64,000 nt of DNA from Donghicola mangrovi. GTDB taxonomy: Bacteria; Pseudomonadota; Alphaproteobacteria; Rhodobacterales; Rhodobacteraceae. The DNA lies in NCBI RefSeq assembly GCF_013377535.1, contig NZ_JABCJE010000006.1:62001-126000 (forward strand), in the 5' to 3' direction. Position 1 is the stretch's first letter. The number at the start of each line of letters is the position of its first letter. The position numbers were made by a program, and so were the translations under genes. The notes under the pieces were generated by a model. That model did no database searches and was not told the origin of the DNA. It saw nothing but the letters and a program-made list of their open reading frames with translations. This document shows, one piece after another, positions 1 to 9,476 of this stretch.

Positions 1-22
1 CGATGACGGCAATGTGGCTCAT
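1..22 (-). CDS. rhaK: Rhamnulokinase, N-terminal fragment (runs off the window)
   Basis: An ATG at 22-20 (minus strand) overlaps the stop of the rhamnose mutarotase in an ATGA arrangement and opens a frame reading MSHIAVI before the window ends. That start suits the N-terminal ATPase strand of FGGY sugar kinases. In the known rhizobial order rhaRSTPQUK, the kinase follows the mutarotase, which supports the call. Only seven codons are visible, so the assignment rests mainly on context and overlap. Confidence 0.55.
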
Positions 23-333
23 GGCAGGTGAAACACCGTTTCCAAGGGGATTGCGACCGGCTCATTATCGGGGTGGGTTTCCATGATGTCAGCCATGTGG
101 GCCCACCATTTTTGCATCACCGGATGCGAGGGCAAGTCAGCCATCCCGTGATCTTCGCGCCGCCACAGGACCCCGAACAGGACCCGCGTTTCGGCGTCAT
201 AGTGGATGGAATAATCGGCAACGCCAGCATCCTTGAGCAGGGTCACCAGCTCTGGCCAGATCTCGTCATGGCGGCGGCGGTATTCGTCCAACTGCCCCTC
301 ATTCAGGGTCATGCGAAAGGCATACTTCTCCAT
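19..333 (-). CDS. rhaM: L-rhamnose mutarotase
   Basis: This 104-residue protein begins [10 protein letters not shown] and matches the size and sequence style of RhaM/RhaU, which interconverts alpha and beta anomers of L-rhamnose in the cytoplasm. It has the conserved N-terminal His/Trp-rich region ([11 protein letters not shown]) and a C-terminal [10 protein letters not shown] stretch. I chose the ATG at 333; a GTG one codon upstream is possible. The ATG overlaps the last base of the upstream permease stop, and the gene's own stop overlaps the kinase start, so it is translationally coupled inside the rhamnose transport operon. The rhizobial name is rhaU. Confidence 0.93.
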   Translation of the reverse strand: MEKYAFRMTLNEGQLDEYRRRHDEIWPELVTLLKDAGVADYSIHYDAETRVLFGVLWRREDHGMADLPSHPVMQKWWAHMADIMETHPDNEPVAIPLETVFHLP

Positions 334-1334
334 CACTTGGCCCCTTTCAGCTTGGCGAACAGGCGCGGCAGGGCGATCACACCGATCAGCAGCGCGCCGA
401 TAAAGATCGACATTACGATCCCCGGCACGTTCAAAAGCCCCAGCCCGAACGTCACCAGCCCCATGACAAACGCCGCGATCACAACGCCCGGAATGGTGCC
501 AGACCCGCCAAGGATATTGACCCCGCCAAGGACAACCATGGTCACCACCTCCAGTTCCATCCCCGAGGCGATAGAGGGCCGCGTGGACCCGAGACGCGAG
601 GTCAGGCAGACGGCAGCGATCCCGCTCATCAATCCGGTCAGCATGAACAGGGTCAGCTTCACGCGGCCCACCCGGATGCCCGAGAACATCGCGGCGGTCG
701 CATTATTCCCCACCGCATAGACGGCGCGGCCAAAGTTGGTTTTGTGCAGGATAACCCCGTAAACAACGGCCAATACGGCAAAGATCACCAGTTCGACCGA
801 GATCACCCAGAACGCATAGCCTTGCCCGAATACCGCAAACCCCTCTGGGTAGCCGCGGAAGGCTCCGTCCCCCAGCACGATATAGCTGATGCCGCGAAAC
901 AGGCTCATGGTGCCGATGGTCACAACGATCGAAGGCAGGTTGAACCGCGTCACAAGCACGCCGTTGAACACTCCGCACAAAAGACCCGTCACCAGCCCCG
1001 CCAGCACGATCATCGGCGTGCCAAAGCCCGCCTGCATCACCATCCCCATAACTGTCGAGGCCAGCGCGATGATCGACGCGACCGACAGATCGATCTCTCC
1101 GGCGATGATCAGCAGGGCCATGGCAAAGGCAATCATGGCCTTTTCGGTAAAGTTGAAGGTCGCGTCGCTCAGGTTCCAGGCGTCCAGAAAATAGGGCGAG
1201 GCAAAGCTGTTCAGGATGAAAATCCCGACGGCAACCAGCAGCAGCAGGGCCTCCCAACTGCGCAGGATGCGCTGGGTCGGGGTGGTCAGGCGGTCGGGGA
1301 TGACGCGTGTTTTGATGTGATCAACCATGGTCAT
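333..1334 (-). CDS. rhaQ: L-rhamnose ABC transporter permease
   Basis: This 333-residue, very hydrophobic protein of the RbsC/XylH permease family has about eight to ten membrane spans and the family signature [19 protein letters not shown] near residues 270-290. It would form half of the inner-membrane channel with the neighbouring RhaP and be driven by RhaT. A four-base overlap at each end joins it to RhaP upstream and the mutarotase downstream. Substrate is assigned from the operon, since the permease family itself does not reveal the sugar. Confidence 0.88.
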   Translation of the reverse strand: MTMVDHIKTRVIPDRLTTPTQRILRSWEALLLLVAVGIFILNSFASPYFLDAWNLSDATFNFTEKAMIAFAMALLIIAGEIDLSVASIIALASTVMGMVMQAGFGTPMIVLAGLVTGLLCGVFNGVLVTRFNLPSIVVTIGTMSLFRGISYIVLGDGAFRGYPEGFAVFGQGYAFWVISVELVIFAVLAVVYGVILHKTNFGRAVYAVGNNATAAMFSGIRVGRVKLTLFMLTGLMSGIAAVCLTSRLGSTRPSIASGMELEVVTMVVLGGVNILGGSGTIPGVVIAAFVMGLVTFGLGLLNVPGIVMSIFIGALLIGVIALPRLFAKLKGAK

Positions 1335-2311
1335 TGTGCGTGCTCTGCGGATTTCAGGATGACGCGGCCTTTGGTGCGGTCCGCGCGGGCGTTAAAGACG
1401 ACGGCGATGATGATGGCCGCGCCGCTGATCGCCAGTTGCCAGAAGGGCGAGATATCGACGACCGGCAGGGCATTCTTGATCACCCCAAGGAACAGCGCGC
1501 CAAGGACCGCGCCCCCTACGGTGCCAATGCCCCCCGCGATGCTGATCCCGCCGATGACGCAGGCGGCAACCACGTCCAGTTCGAACCCGCCGGCGATGTC
1601 CACGTATGCCACCGCATAGCGCGCGACCCACAGGTAACCGGCCAGACCGGCCAGAGTGCCGCTGATCACGAACGCGCGGAACTGCGCTTTGCCCACGTTG
1701 ATGCCCGTGTAAACCGCCGCATGGGGGTTGCCGCCCACCGCATAGAAGCTGCGGCCAAGGGTGGTGCGCGACATGACCACGGCCATGACGGCGATCACGA
1801 TGATGGCCATCCAGCTCAGGACCGGCAGACCCAGCAGCGACGCGCGGGGAAAGGCCGTGAAGGCGGGGCTCATCTCGTGGGCGTTGACCCATTTTCCGTC
1901 TGAAATCAGAAAGATAATACCGCGATAAATGGTCATCGTGCCAAGGGTCACCACGATCGGCGGGATGTCCAGTTTCCAGACCATGAGGCCGTTCAAAGTG
2001 CCCATCAGCGCCCCCATCGCCAGTGCGATCAGCAAGATCACGGGGATCGGCAAGCCGGGGACAGCGACGTTCAGCATAGCGCAGACCATGCCGGTCAGCG
2101 CCAGATTGGCCGCAACCGACAGGTCGATGCAGCGGGTCAAAATGACCACCATCTGCCCCAGCGCCAGAATAATCAGGGGACTGGTGTCGTTGAACACGGC
2201 GGCCAGATTGGCTGGGGTGACGAAACCGGCAAAACGGGTCGAGATCAGCACCAAAAGCGCAAGGATCGCGCCCACCAGAATGCTCTCGCGGGATTTCAGA
2301 AGGGCGTTCAT
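1331..2311 (-). CDS. rhaP: L-rhamnose ABC transporter permease
   Basis: This 326-residue inner-membrane permease is of the same RbsC-like family as the next gene and carries the equivalent signature GGISIAGGIGTVGGAVLGA near residues 255-275. It is the second channel subunit of the rhamnose importer. The start overlaps the ATPase stop by four bases and its stop overlaps rhaQ by four bases, which points to tight co-translation of the T-P-Q-U genes. Assignment of P versus Q follows the published rhizobial gene order and could be swapped. Confidence 0.88.
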   Translation of the reverse strand: MNALLKSRESILVGAILALLVLISTRFAGFVTPANLAAVFNDTSPLIILALGQMVVILTRCIDLSVAANLALTGMVCAMLNVAVPGLPIPVILLIALAMGALMGTLNGLMVWKLDIPPIVVTLGTMTIYRGIIFLISDGKWVNAHEMSPAFTAFPRASLLGLPVLSWMAIIVIAVMAVVMSRTTLGRSFYAVGGNPHAAVYTGINVGKAQFRAFVISGTLAGLAGYLWVARYAVAYVDIAGGFELDVVAACVIGGISIAGGIGTVGGAVLGALFLGVIKNALPVVDISPFWQLAISGAAIIIAVVFNARADRTKGRVILKSAEHAQ

Positions 2312-3837
2312 GCGGCGGCCTCCGAGGTGATGCCTGCGGCGTGGCGGACAAGGGTTTCGGGGCTCAGGTCGTCGCCCTCGAGTTCGGCGACGATGCGGCC
2401 TTCGCGCATGACGATGACGCGGTCGGACATGCCAAGGATCTCGGGGATTTCCGAGCTAACCATGATCACCGACAGGCCTTGGGCCGCGAGTTCGGACATG
2501 AAGTCATGCACGGCGGCCTTGGAGCCGATGTCGATGCCTTTGGTCGGTTCGTCCAGAATGATGACCTTGGGCTGGGTCGCGAGCCATTTCGCGATCACAA
2601 CCTTCTGCTGGTTTCCGCCGGAAAGGGACCCCACCGGCACGTCCAAGGACGCCGCCCGCAGGTCCAGCCGCTGGGTGTATTCGCGGGCCAGTTTGAATTC
2701 CTCGGCCATTTGCAGGAAGCCATTTTTCGAGGTTTTGCCCAAGGACGGAAGCGTTACGTTCTGGAAGATCGGCATGGCGGTGATGGCGCCCTGCTTGCCG
2801 CGATCCTCGGGGACATAGACGATGCCAGCCTCAATCGCCTCGGCGGGCGAGCGGATGATCTTGATGTCATCGCCCATCTTGCACACGCCCTTGGAGGGGC
2901 GGGTGATCCCGATCAGGGACTGCATGAATTCGGACCGGCCAGCGCCGACCAGACCGTAAAAGCCCAGAATTTCGCCGCGCCGCAGGGTGAACCCGATGCT
3001 GTCAAATTCCGTGGGGTGGCTGTAGCCGACGACTTGCAAGACGGGATTGCCGAGAACCGCCCTTCGTTTGGGGAAAATCTGATCAACCGAGCGGCCGACC
3101 ATCATCTGCACCAGCTCGCCTTCGGTCACGTCGGCCATCAGGCCATCCCCAACGAACTGCCCATCGCGGAAGACGGTATAGCGGTCGGCGATGCGGAATA
3201 TCTCGTCGAACTTGTGGCTGATGAAGAGGATCGCTTTGCCCTGCGCTTTCAGGGTGTCGACCAGCTCATACAGCTCTTCGATTTCCTTGTGGGACAGGGC
3301 GGCGGTGGGCTCGTCCATGATCACCACGCGGGCGTCGATGGAAAGCGCGCGGGAAATCGCAACCAGATGTTTGGACGCAATCCCCAGATCGCGCAGACGC
3401 ACATCCGGGTCGATCTTGGCGTCGATGCTGTCCAGAATTTCGGTGGCACGGCGGCGCATCTCGGCCTTGTCGATCAGGCCGAAACGGGTGCGGGGGGCGT
3501 GCCCGATAAAGATATTCTCGGCCACGGACAATTCGTCAAACAGCACGGTTTCCTGATGGATCGCGGTAATGCCCGCGTCACCTGCGGCCTGCGCGGTGGG
3601 AAAGCGGACGGGCAGCCCATCCAGCAGAATTTGCCCTTCGTCGGGTTGATAAATGCCGGTCAGGGTTTTGACGATGGTGGATTTGCCCGCGCCATTTTCG
3701 CCAATCAGGGCGGTCACTTGCCCCGGATAGAGCGCAAGCTGCACCCCGTCCAGCGCACGCACGCCGGGAAACTGTTTTACAATGCCATCCAGCCGCAGCA
3801 CGGGCTGCGTTGGATCGGCCAAGCCGGTTCGGGCCAT
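2308..3837 (-). CDS. rhaT: L-rhamnose ABC transporter ATP-binding protein
   Basis: A tandem ABC ATPase of about 509 residues powers rhamnose uptake at the inner membrane. The N-terminal half has Walker A GENGAGKST and Walker B VVIMDEPTAALS. The C-terminal half has a degenerate Walker A (GLVGAGRSE), a clean signature LSGGNQQKV and Walker B VIILDEPTKGID, the usual pattern of monosaccharide-type importers. The start MARTGLADP fits family length; an ATG at 3849 and a longer frame to 3903 are alternatives, but the longer frame would include the upstream hairpin. A stem-loop separates it from rhaS. Confidence 0.9.
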   Translation of the reverse strand: MARTGLADPTQPVLRLDGIVKQFPGVRALDGVQLALYPGQVTALIGENGAGKSTIVKTLTGIYQPDEGQILLDGLPVRFPTAQAAGDAGITAIHQETVLFDELSVAENIFIGHAPRTRFGLIDKAEMRRRATEILDSIDAKIDPDVRLRDLGIASKHLVAISRALSIDARVVIMDEPTAALSHKEIEELYELVDTLKAQGKAILFISHKFDEIFRIADRYTVFRDGQFVGDGLMADVTEGELVQMMVGRSVDQIFPKRRAVLGNPVLQVVGYSHPTEFDSIGFTLRRGEILGFYGLVGAGRSEFMQSLIGITRPSKGVCKMGDDIKIIRSPAEAIEAGIVYVPEDRGKQGAITAMPIFQNVTLPSLGKTSKNGFLQMAEEFKLAREYTQRLDLRAASLDVPVGSLSGGNQQKVVIAKWLATQPKVIILDEPTKGIDIGSKAAVHDFMSELAAQGLSVIMVSSEIPEILGMSDRVIVMREGRIVAELEGDDLSPETLVRHAAGITSEAAA

Positions 3838-3860
3838 GGTCCGCCCCATAACTATCTGGT

Positions 3861-3899
3861 TAAAATAAAGAAGGCGGCGCAGGGCAGTCCTACGCCGCC
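3861..3899 (-). terminator. Intercistronic hairpin with T-rich tail between rhaS and rhaT
   Basis: A perfect 7-bp stem (3873-3879 with 3893-3899, GGCGGCG/CGCCGCC) has a 13-base loop and is followed on the minus strand by TTCTTTATTTTA. It lies directly after the rhaS stop. Such elements usually act as partial terminators or 3'-end stabilisers that raise binding-protein mRNA over transporter mRNA; that role here is inference. Confidence 0.72.
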
Positions 3900-3912
3900 G
3901 CAATGCAGTCTA

Positions 3913-4905
3913 TCAGAAGATCGACTTGAACTGCTCGATATTGCTGCTGTCGTAGACAAACGGGTCCGCCATCGCGCCCGAGTTCGTCTCGTCGAGGGTC
4001 AGGTCGCCCATGCGGCCCATGGGGATGGTCGCGCCGGGTTCGGCTTTGGCTTTGTCGGTGGCCAGATTGTAGGCGATCATCGCGGCCGAGTAACCCAGAT
4101 CAATGGGGTTCCAGATGGCAAACGACTTCGACGCGCCGCTTTCGATCGCGCCCGCCATTTCCGAGGGCAGACCCAGACCGGTCACGTTGACCTGACCGAT
4201 TTTCCCTGCGTCCGCAACGGCTTGGGCGGCGGCCACGATGCCAACGCTGGTCGGCGCAATGATCGCGTCCAGATCGGGGTAGGTCTGCATCAGGCCCTGC
4301 GCCTCGCGATAGGATTTGTCCGCAAGGTCATCGCCATACACTGTGCCGACCACGTTGATGCCGGGGTAGTTCGGCAGCACCTTGGTCATCTCTTCGATCC
4401 AGATATTCTGGTTGGTCGAGGTGGTGGTCGCCGACAGAACCGCTACGTCACCGCCGTCGGGCAGGTGGTCTGCGGCCAGTTTGACGATCATGTTGCCGAT
4501 CAGCGCGTTCGAGCTGGGGTTCAGGTGCGCCTGACGGCCATCCTCTGCCACGCCCGAGTCCCAGCTGATCACGGTAATGCCGCGCTGCATGGCTTTCTTC
4601 AGGGTGGGGACCAGCGCGTCGGTGTCGTTCGCGGAGACCGCAATCGCATCCACGTTCTGCGCGATGAGCGAGTTGATCACCTCGATCTGGCCTTCAGCGG
4701 TGGTTTCGGTGGGGCCGGTGTAGATGATCTCTACGTCACCCAGTTCTTTGGCGGCCTCTTCGGCGCCCTTTGCGGCGGCCTCGAAAAAGCCGATCCCCAG
4801 TGCTTTGACCACCAGAGCGATCCGCACGTCCTCGGCGGCGGCTGCGTTGGCAAACAGGCCGGTCGCGATGGCGACGGTGGTCATCAATCCAGTCAGTTTC
4901 TTCAT
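3913..4905 (-). CDS. rhaS: L-rhamnose ABC transporter substrate-binding protein
   Basis: This 330-residue periplasmic sugar-binding protein has a Sec signal peptide (cleavage near AAAAEDV, about residue 23) and the periplasmic-binding-protein type 1 fold expected of RbsB-like proteins. The motif DAIAVSANDTDALVP near residues 85-100 and the 'ISWDSG' strand are typical of this family. A strong ribosome-binding site (GGGAGG, six bases before ATG) fixes the start. It is the second gene after the regulator and the likely most abundant product, given the hairpin that follows it. Confidence 0.92.
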   Translation of the reverse strand: MKKLTGLMTTVAIATGLFANAAAAEDVRIALVVKALGIGFFEAAAKGAEEAAKELGDVEIIYTGPTETTAEGQIEVINSLIAQNVDAIAVSANDTDALVPTLKKAMQRGITVISWDSGVAEDGRQAHLNPSSNALIGNMIVKLAADHLPDGGDVAVLSATTTSTNQNIWIEEMTKVLPNYPGINVVGTVYGDDLADKSYREAQGLMQTYPDLDAIIAPTSVGIVAAAQAVADAGKIGQVNVTGLGLPSEMAGAIESGASKSFAIWNPIDLGYSAAMIAYNLATDKAKAEPGATIPMGRMGDLTLDETNSGAMADPFVYDSSNIEQFKSIF

Positions 4906-4955
4906 TCTATCCTCCCTGAAAGAAACCTATGGGCACCAGTGGATCTCCCCTCCGG

Positions 4956-5759
4956 TCAGGTGCCCGTACTCTCTTGCTTCGTGGCAGAGACACTGGCCAC
5001 GATCAGTTTGACGTCGGCGGCCTCCAGCATGGCGGCGGCCTTGTCGCTGATCCCGTCATCGGTGATCAGCGTGTCGATCCGGTTCAGCCCGCACAGGACC
5101 AGACTGGAGCGGTTCTCGAATTTCGTGCTGTCGACCAGAACGACCAACTCGTCGGCCTGCCCAATAAGTTTCTGTTCCGCCTGAATAAGAAGCGGGTCCG
5201 CCTCCATCAGCCCCAAGGGACCCACGCCCTGAGCGCCCATGAACATCCGGCGGGCGTAGAAGTTGCGGGTCACATCGTTGTCAAAGGGCGACAGGATGAT
5301 GTTCTGCTCGCGGTAGATGGTGCCGCCCGACAGCATGATCGTGCATTTGCTGTTCTTCAGCAGATGCTCGGCAATCGGAAAGCTGTTGGTAAACACCTGT
5401 AGCCGGCGGCTGGCCAGCGGGTGCACCATCTGAAATGTCGTCGTGCCGCCGTTGATGATGATGGGCTCTCCATCCTCGCACATGGCGACGGCTGCTCGGG
5501 CAATTGCTTGCTTTTGAGCGGTATTGATTGATTGGTTGACCGAGAACGGTCGCCCCGCCAGTCCGGGCAGTTGGTTCGGGGTCAGGCTTTCGGCCCCGCC
5601 CCGCACGCGGCGCAGCTTTTTCTGGACGTGAAGGGCAGCAATATCACGGCGAATGGTGGCCTCGGACGCACCCGTCAGGGCGCACAGATCGACCACCGTC
5701 ACGACGGGGCGGTCCTGTACGGCCGACAAAATGATCCTATGGCGCTCTTTCTCGTGCAT
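4956..5759 (-). CDS. rhaR: DeoR-family regulator of rhamnose genes
   Basis: This protein of about 267 residues has an N-terminal DeoR winged helix-turn-helix (RHRIILSAVQDRPVVTVVDLCALTGASEATIRRDI) and a C-terminal sugar-phosphate sensor domain (INGGTTTFQM, VLSGGTIYREQN-like segments). I chose the internal ATG at 5759 because GGGAGGACACGA precedes it; the longer frame has no such site. It lies 50 bp upstream of rhaS on the same strand, matching the rhizobial operon in which rhaR is the first gene, and faces the divergent rhaDI genes. It probably responds to a rhamnose pathway intermediate. Confidence 0.88.
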   Translation of the reverse strand: MHEKERHRIILSAVQDRPVVTVVDLCALTGASEATIRRDIAALHVQKKLRRVRGGAESLTPNQLPGLAGRPFSVNQSINTAQKQAIARAAVAMCEDGEPIIINGGTTTFQMVHPLASRRLQVFTNSFPIAEHLLKNSKCTIMLSGGTIYREQNIILSPFDNDVTRNFYARRMFMGAQGVGPLGLMEADPLLIQAEQKLIGQADELVVLVDSTKFENRSSLVLCGLNRIDTLITDDGISDKAAAMLEAADVKLIVASVSATKQESTGT

Positions 5760-5801
5760 TCGTGTCCTCCCGATGCAAGGGAAACTGCGCGGGGAATCAA
5801 T

Positions 5802-5880
5802 CAATGTCAATCATAAATTGTCAAAATAATCATTATGCAGGTGCAGAATGATCAATACTGATCGTTTGTGATTGACATTG
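5802..5880. promoter_or_regulatory. Divergent rhaR/rhaD promoter region with 12-bp inverted repeat
   Basis: CAATGTCAATCA at 5802-5813 is the exact reverse complement of TGATTGACATTG at 5869-5880. Each arm contains a TTGACA-like -35 hexamer pointing outwards towards its own gene (5810-5805 minus, 5872-5877 plus). The 55-bp AT-rich spacer holds further TGATC/AATCATT motifs. I infer that RhaR binds both arms and covers both -35 elements, possibly by looping. No convincing -10 boxes were found. Confidence 0.68.
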
Positions 5881-5949
5881 TGACGCGCCCTGTGCAGCCT
5901 CACGATGAAAATTTTTGCGACACTACCCTATTTTCGGGAGGAAAAACCA

Positions 5950-8046
5950 ATGAATACGCCCTCTTCGCGGCTTCAATCGCAATGGGACGATTCCAAAGCT
6001 GCGGATATGTCCGAGCCGGAAAAGCTTCTTTATCGCTCGAACTTGCTTGGTTCTGACAAAAGGATCACTAATTACGGGGGCGGCAACACCAGTGCCAAGG
6101 TCATCCAGCCCGATCCACTGACCGGCGAGGAGGCCGAAGTTCTGTGGGTCAAAGGCTCTGGCGGTGACGTTGGTTCGATCAAGATGGACGGGTTCGCGAC
6201 CCTCTACATGGACAAGCTGCGGGCGCTGAAGGGCAAATATCGCGGGGTAGAGTTCGAGGACGAGATGGTCGGCTACCTGCCCCATTGCACCTTTAATCTT
6301 AACCCGCGGGCGGCTTCGATCGACACGCCGCTGCACGCCTATGTGCCGCGCAAGCACGTCGACCACATGCATCCTGATGCGATTATCGCGATTGCAGCCT
6401 CCAAGAATTCGCGCGAGCTGACCGCAGAGATTTTTGGCGACGATATCGGTTGGCTGCCGTGGAAAAAGCCCGGCTACGAGCTGGGTCTTTGGCTAGAGAA
6501 GTTCTGTCTGGAGAACCCTGATGCGAAGGGCGTTGTTCTGGAAAGCCACGGTCTGTTCACGTGGGCTGACGATGCGAAGGCTTGCTATGAGCTGACGCTG
6601 GAAATCATCAACAAAGCCATTGGTTTCTTTAAGGAAAAGACCGCCGGTATGCCCGCGTTCGGCGGTCCCGTGCATGAAAGCCTGCCTGCGGATGAACGCC
6701 GTGCAGTGGCTGCGCGCCTGATGCCCGCGATCCGCGGCATGGTCTCGGGCCAACAGCATATGGTGGGCAACTTTGACGACAGCGATGCGGTGCTGGAGTT
6801 CGTGAATGCCGCGAATATGCGCCCCTTGGCGGCGCTGGGAACGTCCTGCCCTGACCACTTCCTGCGCACCAAAATCTGTCCGCTGGTCGTGGATTTCGAC
6901 CCCGCGCAGAACAACATCGACGCGGTTCTTGAGGGCCTGCCCGCGCAGGTGGCAGCCTATCGCGACGGGTATGCCGCCTACTATGTCCGCTGCAAGCATG
7001 ACAACTCGCCCGCGCTGCGCGACCCCAACGCGGTGGTCTATTTGGTGCCCGGCGTCGGCATGATCACCTTTGCCAAAGACCGCGCCACGGCCCGCATTTC
7101 CGGCGAGTTCTACGTGAACGCGATCAACGTGATGCGCGGCGCGTCGGCGGTGTCGGAATACTGCGGCCTGCCCGAACAAGAGGCGTTCGACATCGAATAC
7201 TGGCTCCTCGAAGAGGCCAAATTGCAGCGCATGCCCAAGCCGAAATCGCTGGCGGGCCGCGTGGCGCTGGTCACCGGCGGTGCGGGTGGCATCGGGGCGG
7301 CGACAGCAGCGCGCTACCTGTCCGAAGGCGCGTGCGTCATGCTCGCCGACATTGACGAAGCCGCGCTTGCCAGCACCTATGACAGCCTGACCGCGACCTT
7401 CGGCAAAGATGTCGTGCGCACCGTGCAGATGAACGTCACCGACGAGGCTGCGGTTCAGGCCGCCTATGCCTACACTTCGGTGGAGTTCGGCGGCGTGGAT
7501 ATTCTGGTGTCGAACGCGGGCATCGCATCGAGTGCGCCGGTGGAGGAAACCAGCCTCGACCTGTGGAACAAGAACATGTCGATCCTGTCTACGGGCTATT
7601 TCCTTGTCAGCCGAGAGGCATTCAAGGTTATGCGCACACAGGGGATTGGCGGCTCGGTGGTCTTTGTGGCCTCGAAAAACGGGCTGGCGGCGTCGCCCAA
7701 TGCCAGCGCCTATTGCACCGCCAAGGCGTCGGAGATTCATCTGGCCCGCTGTCTGGCGTTGGAAGGCGCTGAGGTTGGTATCCGCGTCAACGTGGTAAAC
7801 CCCGATGCGGTTCTGCGCGGCTCGAAAATCTGGGAAGGCGAGTGGCTGAACCAGCGCGCCAGCACCTACGGCACCGACAAAGAGGGGCTAGAGGAGATGT
7901 ACCGCAATCGCAGCATGCTCAAGCGCAACGTGCTGCCCGAGGATATCGCCGAAGCGGCCTATTTCTTTGCCTCGGAACAGTCGGCAAAGTCGACCGGCAA
8001 CATCATTAACGTGGATGCTGGCAACGTGCAGGCCTTCACCCGCTAA
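5950..8046 (+). CDS. rhaD: Bifunctional rhamnulose-1-phosphate aldolase / lactaldehyde dehydrogenase
   Basis: This 698-residue fusion has an N-terminal class II aldolase/adducin domain (about residues 1-430: GGGNTSAK, a zinc-type HVDHMHPDAI and ESHGLFTW) and a C-terminal short-chain dehydrogenase (about 440-698: TGGAGGIG, NAG and YCTAK). The family cleaves L-rhamnulose 1-phosphate to DHAP and L-lactaldehyde and oxidises the lactaldehyde. The start at MNTPSSRL is set by GGGAGG upstream; a 15-codon longer frame exists. It is the first gene of the rightward transcript, 53 bp before rhaI. Confidence 0.93.
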   Translation: MNTPSSRLQSQWDDSKAADMSEPEKLLYRSNLLGSDKRITNYGGGNTSAKVIQPDPLTGEEAEVLWVKGSGGDVGSIKMDGFATLYMDKLRALKGKYRGVEFEDEMVGYLPHCTFNLNPRAASIDTPLHAYVPRKHVDHMHPDAIIAIAASKNSRELTAEIFGDDIGWLPWKKPGYELGLWLEKFCLENPDAKGVVLESHGLFTWADDAKACYELTLEIINKAIGFFKEKTAGMPAFGGPVHESLPADERRAVAARLMPAIRGMVSGQQHMVGNFDDSDAVLEFVNAANMRPLAALGTSCPDHFLRTKICPLVVDFDPAQNNIDAVLEGLPAQVAAYRDGYAAYYVRCKHDNSPALRDPNAVVYLVPGVGMITFAKDRATARISGEFYVNAINVMRGASAVSEYCGLPEQEAFDIEYWLLEEAKLQRMPKPKSLAGRVALVTGGAGGIGAATAARYLSEGACVMLADIDEAALASTYDSLTATFGKDVVRTVQMNVTDEAAVQAAYAYTSVEFGGVDILVSNAGIASSAPVEETSLDLWNKNMSILSTGYFLVSREAFKVMRTQGIGGSVVFVASKNGLAASPNASAYCTAKASEIHLARCLALEGAEVGIRVNVVNPDAVLRGSKIWEGEWLNQRASTYGTDKEGLEEMYRNRSMLKRNVLPEDIAEAAYFFASEQSAKSTGNIINVDAGNVQAFTR

Positions 8047-8099
8047 GCGCGCCCGCCGCGTGCCCATCCGGCGCGCGGCCACTTCTGGGAGGAATTTTC

Positions 8100-9374
8100 A
8101 TGTTTAATTCATCTGTGATCGAGGCCGAGAACGCCAAACGCGAAGCGGACCTGCGCAGCGATTACGACGCGCTTGGCGATCATCTGGCCCGCCGCGGCAT
8201 CGACATCGCCGCCATAAAGGATCGCGCCAAATCATTCGGCGTCGCGGTTCCCAGCTGGGGCACGGGCACGGGCGGCACGCGCTTTGCCCGCTTCCCCGGT
8301 TCGGGCGAGCCACGTCACATCTTTGACAAGCTGGACGACTGCGGCGTCATCCACGGCCTGACCCAAGCGACCCCCACCGTGTCCCTGCACATTCCGTGGG
8401 ACAAAGCCGACCCTTCCGACATGCTGGCCAAAGCCGAGGAGAACGGGCTGGGGTTCGACGCCATGAACTCCAACACCTTTCAGGATCAGGAAGATCAGGC
8501 GCACAGCTATAAATACGGCTCGCTAAGCCACACCGATGCGGCTACGCGCAGCCAAGCGGTCGAGCATAACATCGAGTGCATCGAGATCGGTGATAAGCTG
8601 GGGTCCAAAGCGCTGACCGTCTGGATCGGAGACGGTTCGAACTTCCCCGGTCAGACCCATATGGGCCGCCAGTTCGACCGCTATATGGAGTCGATGAAGG
8701 CGATCTATGGCCATCTCCCTGACGATTGGCGCATCTTCTCGGAGCATAAAATCTACGAGCCTGCGTTCTATTCGACCGTCGTGCAGGATTGGGGCACAAG
8801 CTATATTATCGCTTCGGAACTGGGGGACAAGGCGCAGTGTCTCGTGGACCTTGGCCACCACGCGCCCAATGTGAACATCGAGATGATCGTCAGCCGCCTG
8901 ATCCGTCAGGGCAAGCTGGGGGGCTTCCATTTTAACGACTCCAAGTACGGGGACGATGATCTGGATAGCGGGACGATTGATCCTTACCGCCTGTTCCTCG
9001 TGTTCAACGAGTTGGTGGACGCCGAAGGGACCGATGGCCTGAACCTGTCGCACATGATCGACCAGAGCCACAACGTGACCGACCCGATCGAGAGCCTGAT
9101 GATCTCGGCTTGTGAAATCCAGCGGGCGTTTTTGCAGGCGTCACTGGTGGATCGCACGGCGTTGACCGGATATCAGGACGGCAACGATGCGCTGATGGCC
9201 AGCGCCACGTTGCGCCGCGCCTTCCGTACGGATGTGGAGCCCATTCTGGCGATGGCGCGTCTGGAAACAGGCGGCGCGATTGATCCCGTGGCGACCTTCC
9301 GTGCCAGTGGTTATCGTGCTCAAGTCGCCGAAATCCGTCCCAAAGTCAGCGGCGCGGGCGGCGGGATCGTCTGA
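8100..9374 (+). CDS. rhaI: L-rhamnose isomerase (catabolic, non-E. coli type)
   Basis: This 424-residue TIM-barrel isomerase converts L-rhamnose to L-rhamnulose. Metal-ligand-like segments are visible: SEHKIYEP near residue 220, DLGHHAPN near 260 and HFNDSKYGDDD near 280-290. Its length and these motifs fit the Pseudomonas/rhizobial isomerase family rather than E. coli RhaA. A GGGAGG site lies just before the ATG. With rhaD it forms the catabolic half of the locus, and a strong hairpin follows the gene. Confidence 0.93.
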   Translation: MFNSSVIEAENAKREADLRSDYDALGDHLARRGIDIAAIKDRAKSFGVAVPSWGTGTGGTRFARFPGSGEPRHIFDKLDDCGVIHGLTQATPTVSLHIPWDKADPSDMLAKAEENGLGFDAMNSNTFQDQEDQAHSYKYGSLSHTDAATRSQAVEHNIECIEIGDKLGSKALTVWIGDGSNFPGQTHMGRQFDRYMESMKAIYGHLPDDWRIFSEHKIYEPAFYSTVVQDWGTSYIIASELGDKAQCLVDLGHHAPNVNIEMIVSRLIRQGKLGGFHFNDSKYGDDDLDSGTIDPYRLFLVFNELVDAEGTDGLNLSHMIDQSHNVTDPIESLMISACEIQRAFLQASLVDRTALTGYQDGNDALMASATLRRAFRTDVEPILAMARLETGGAIDPVATFRASGYRAQVAEIRPKVSGAGGGIV

Positions 9375-9390
9375 CATCTTATGCCCAATC

Positions 9391-9414
9391 GGCTGGCCCC
9401 TAAACGGGCCAGCC
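9391..9414 (+). terminator. Hairpin after rhaI
   Basis: A perfect 9-bp stem (GGCTGGCCC at 9391-9399 with GGGCCAGCC at 9406-9414) and a six-base loop lie just past the rhaI stop. There is no T-run, so this may be a Rho-assisted or mRNA-stabilising hairpin rather than a strict intrinsic terminator. Confidence 0.55.
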
Positions 9415-9476
9415 AGTCAGAAAGCCTGACTTGCAAATCAGTGGGAACCTGGCCCTAGGAGACCGATCAGACCTGA

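Noticed and set aside
2341-5184. 947-codon plus-strand frame over the rhamnose transporter genes
   Set aside because: Antisense shadow caused by high GC; the minus-strand genes have strong family matches and ribosome sites.
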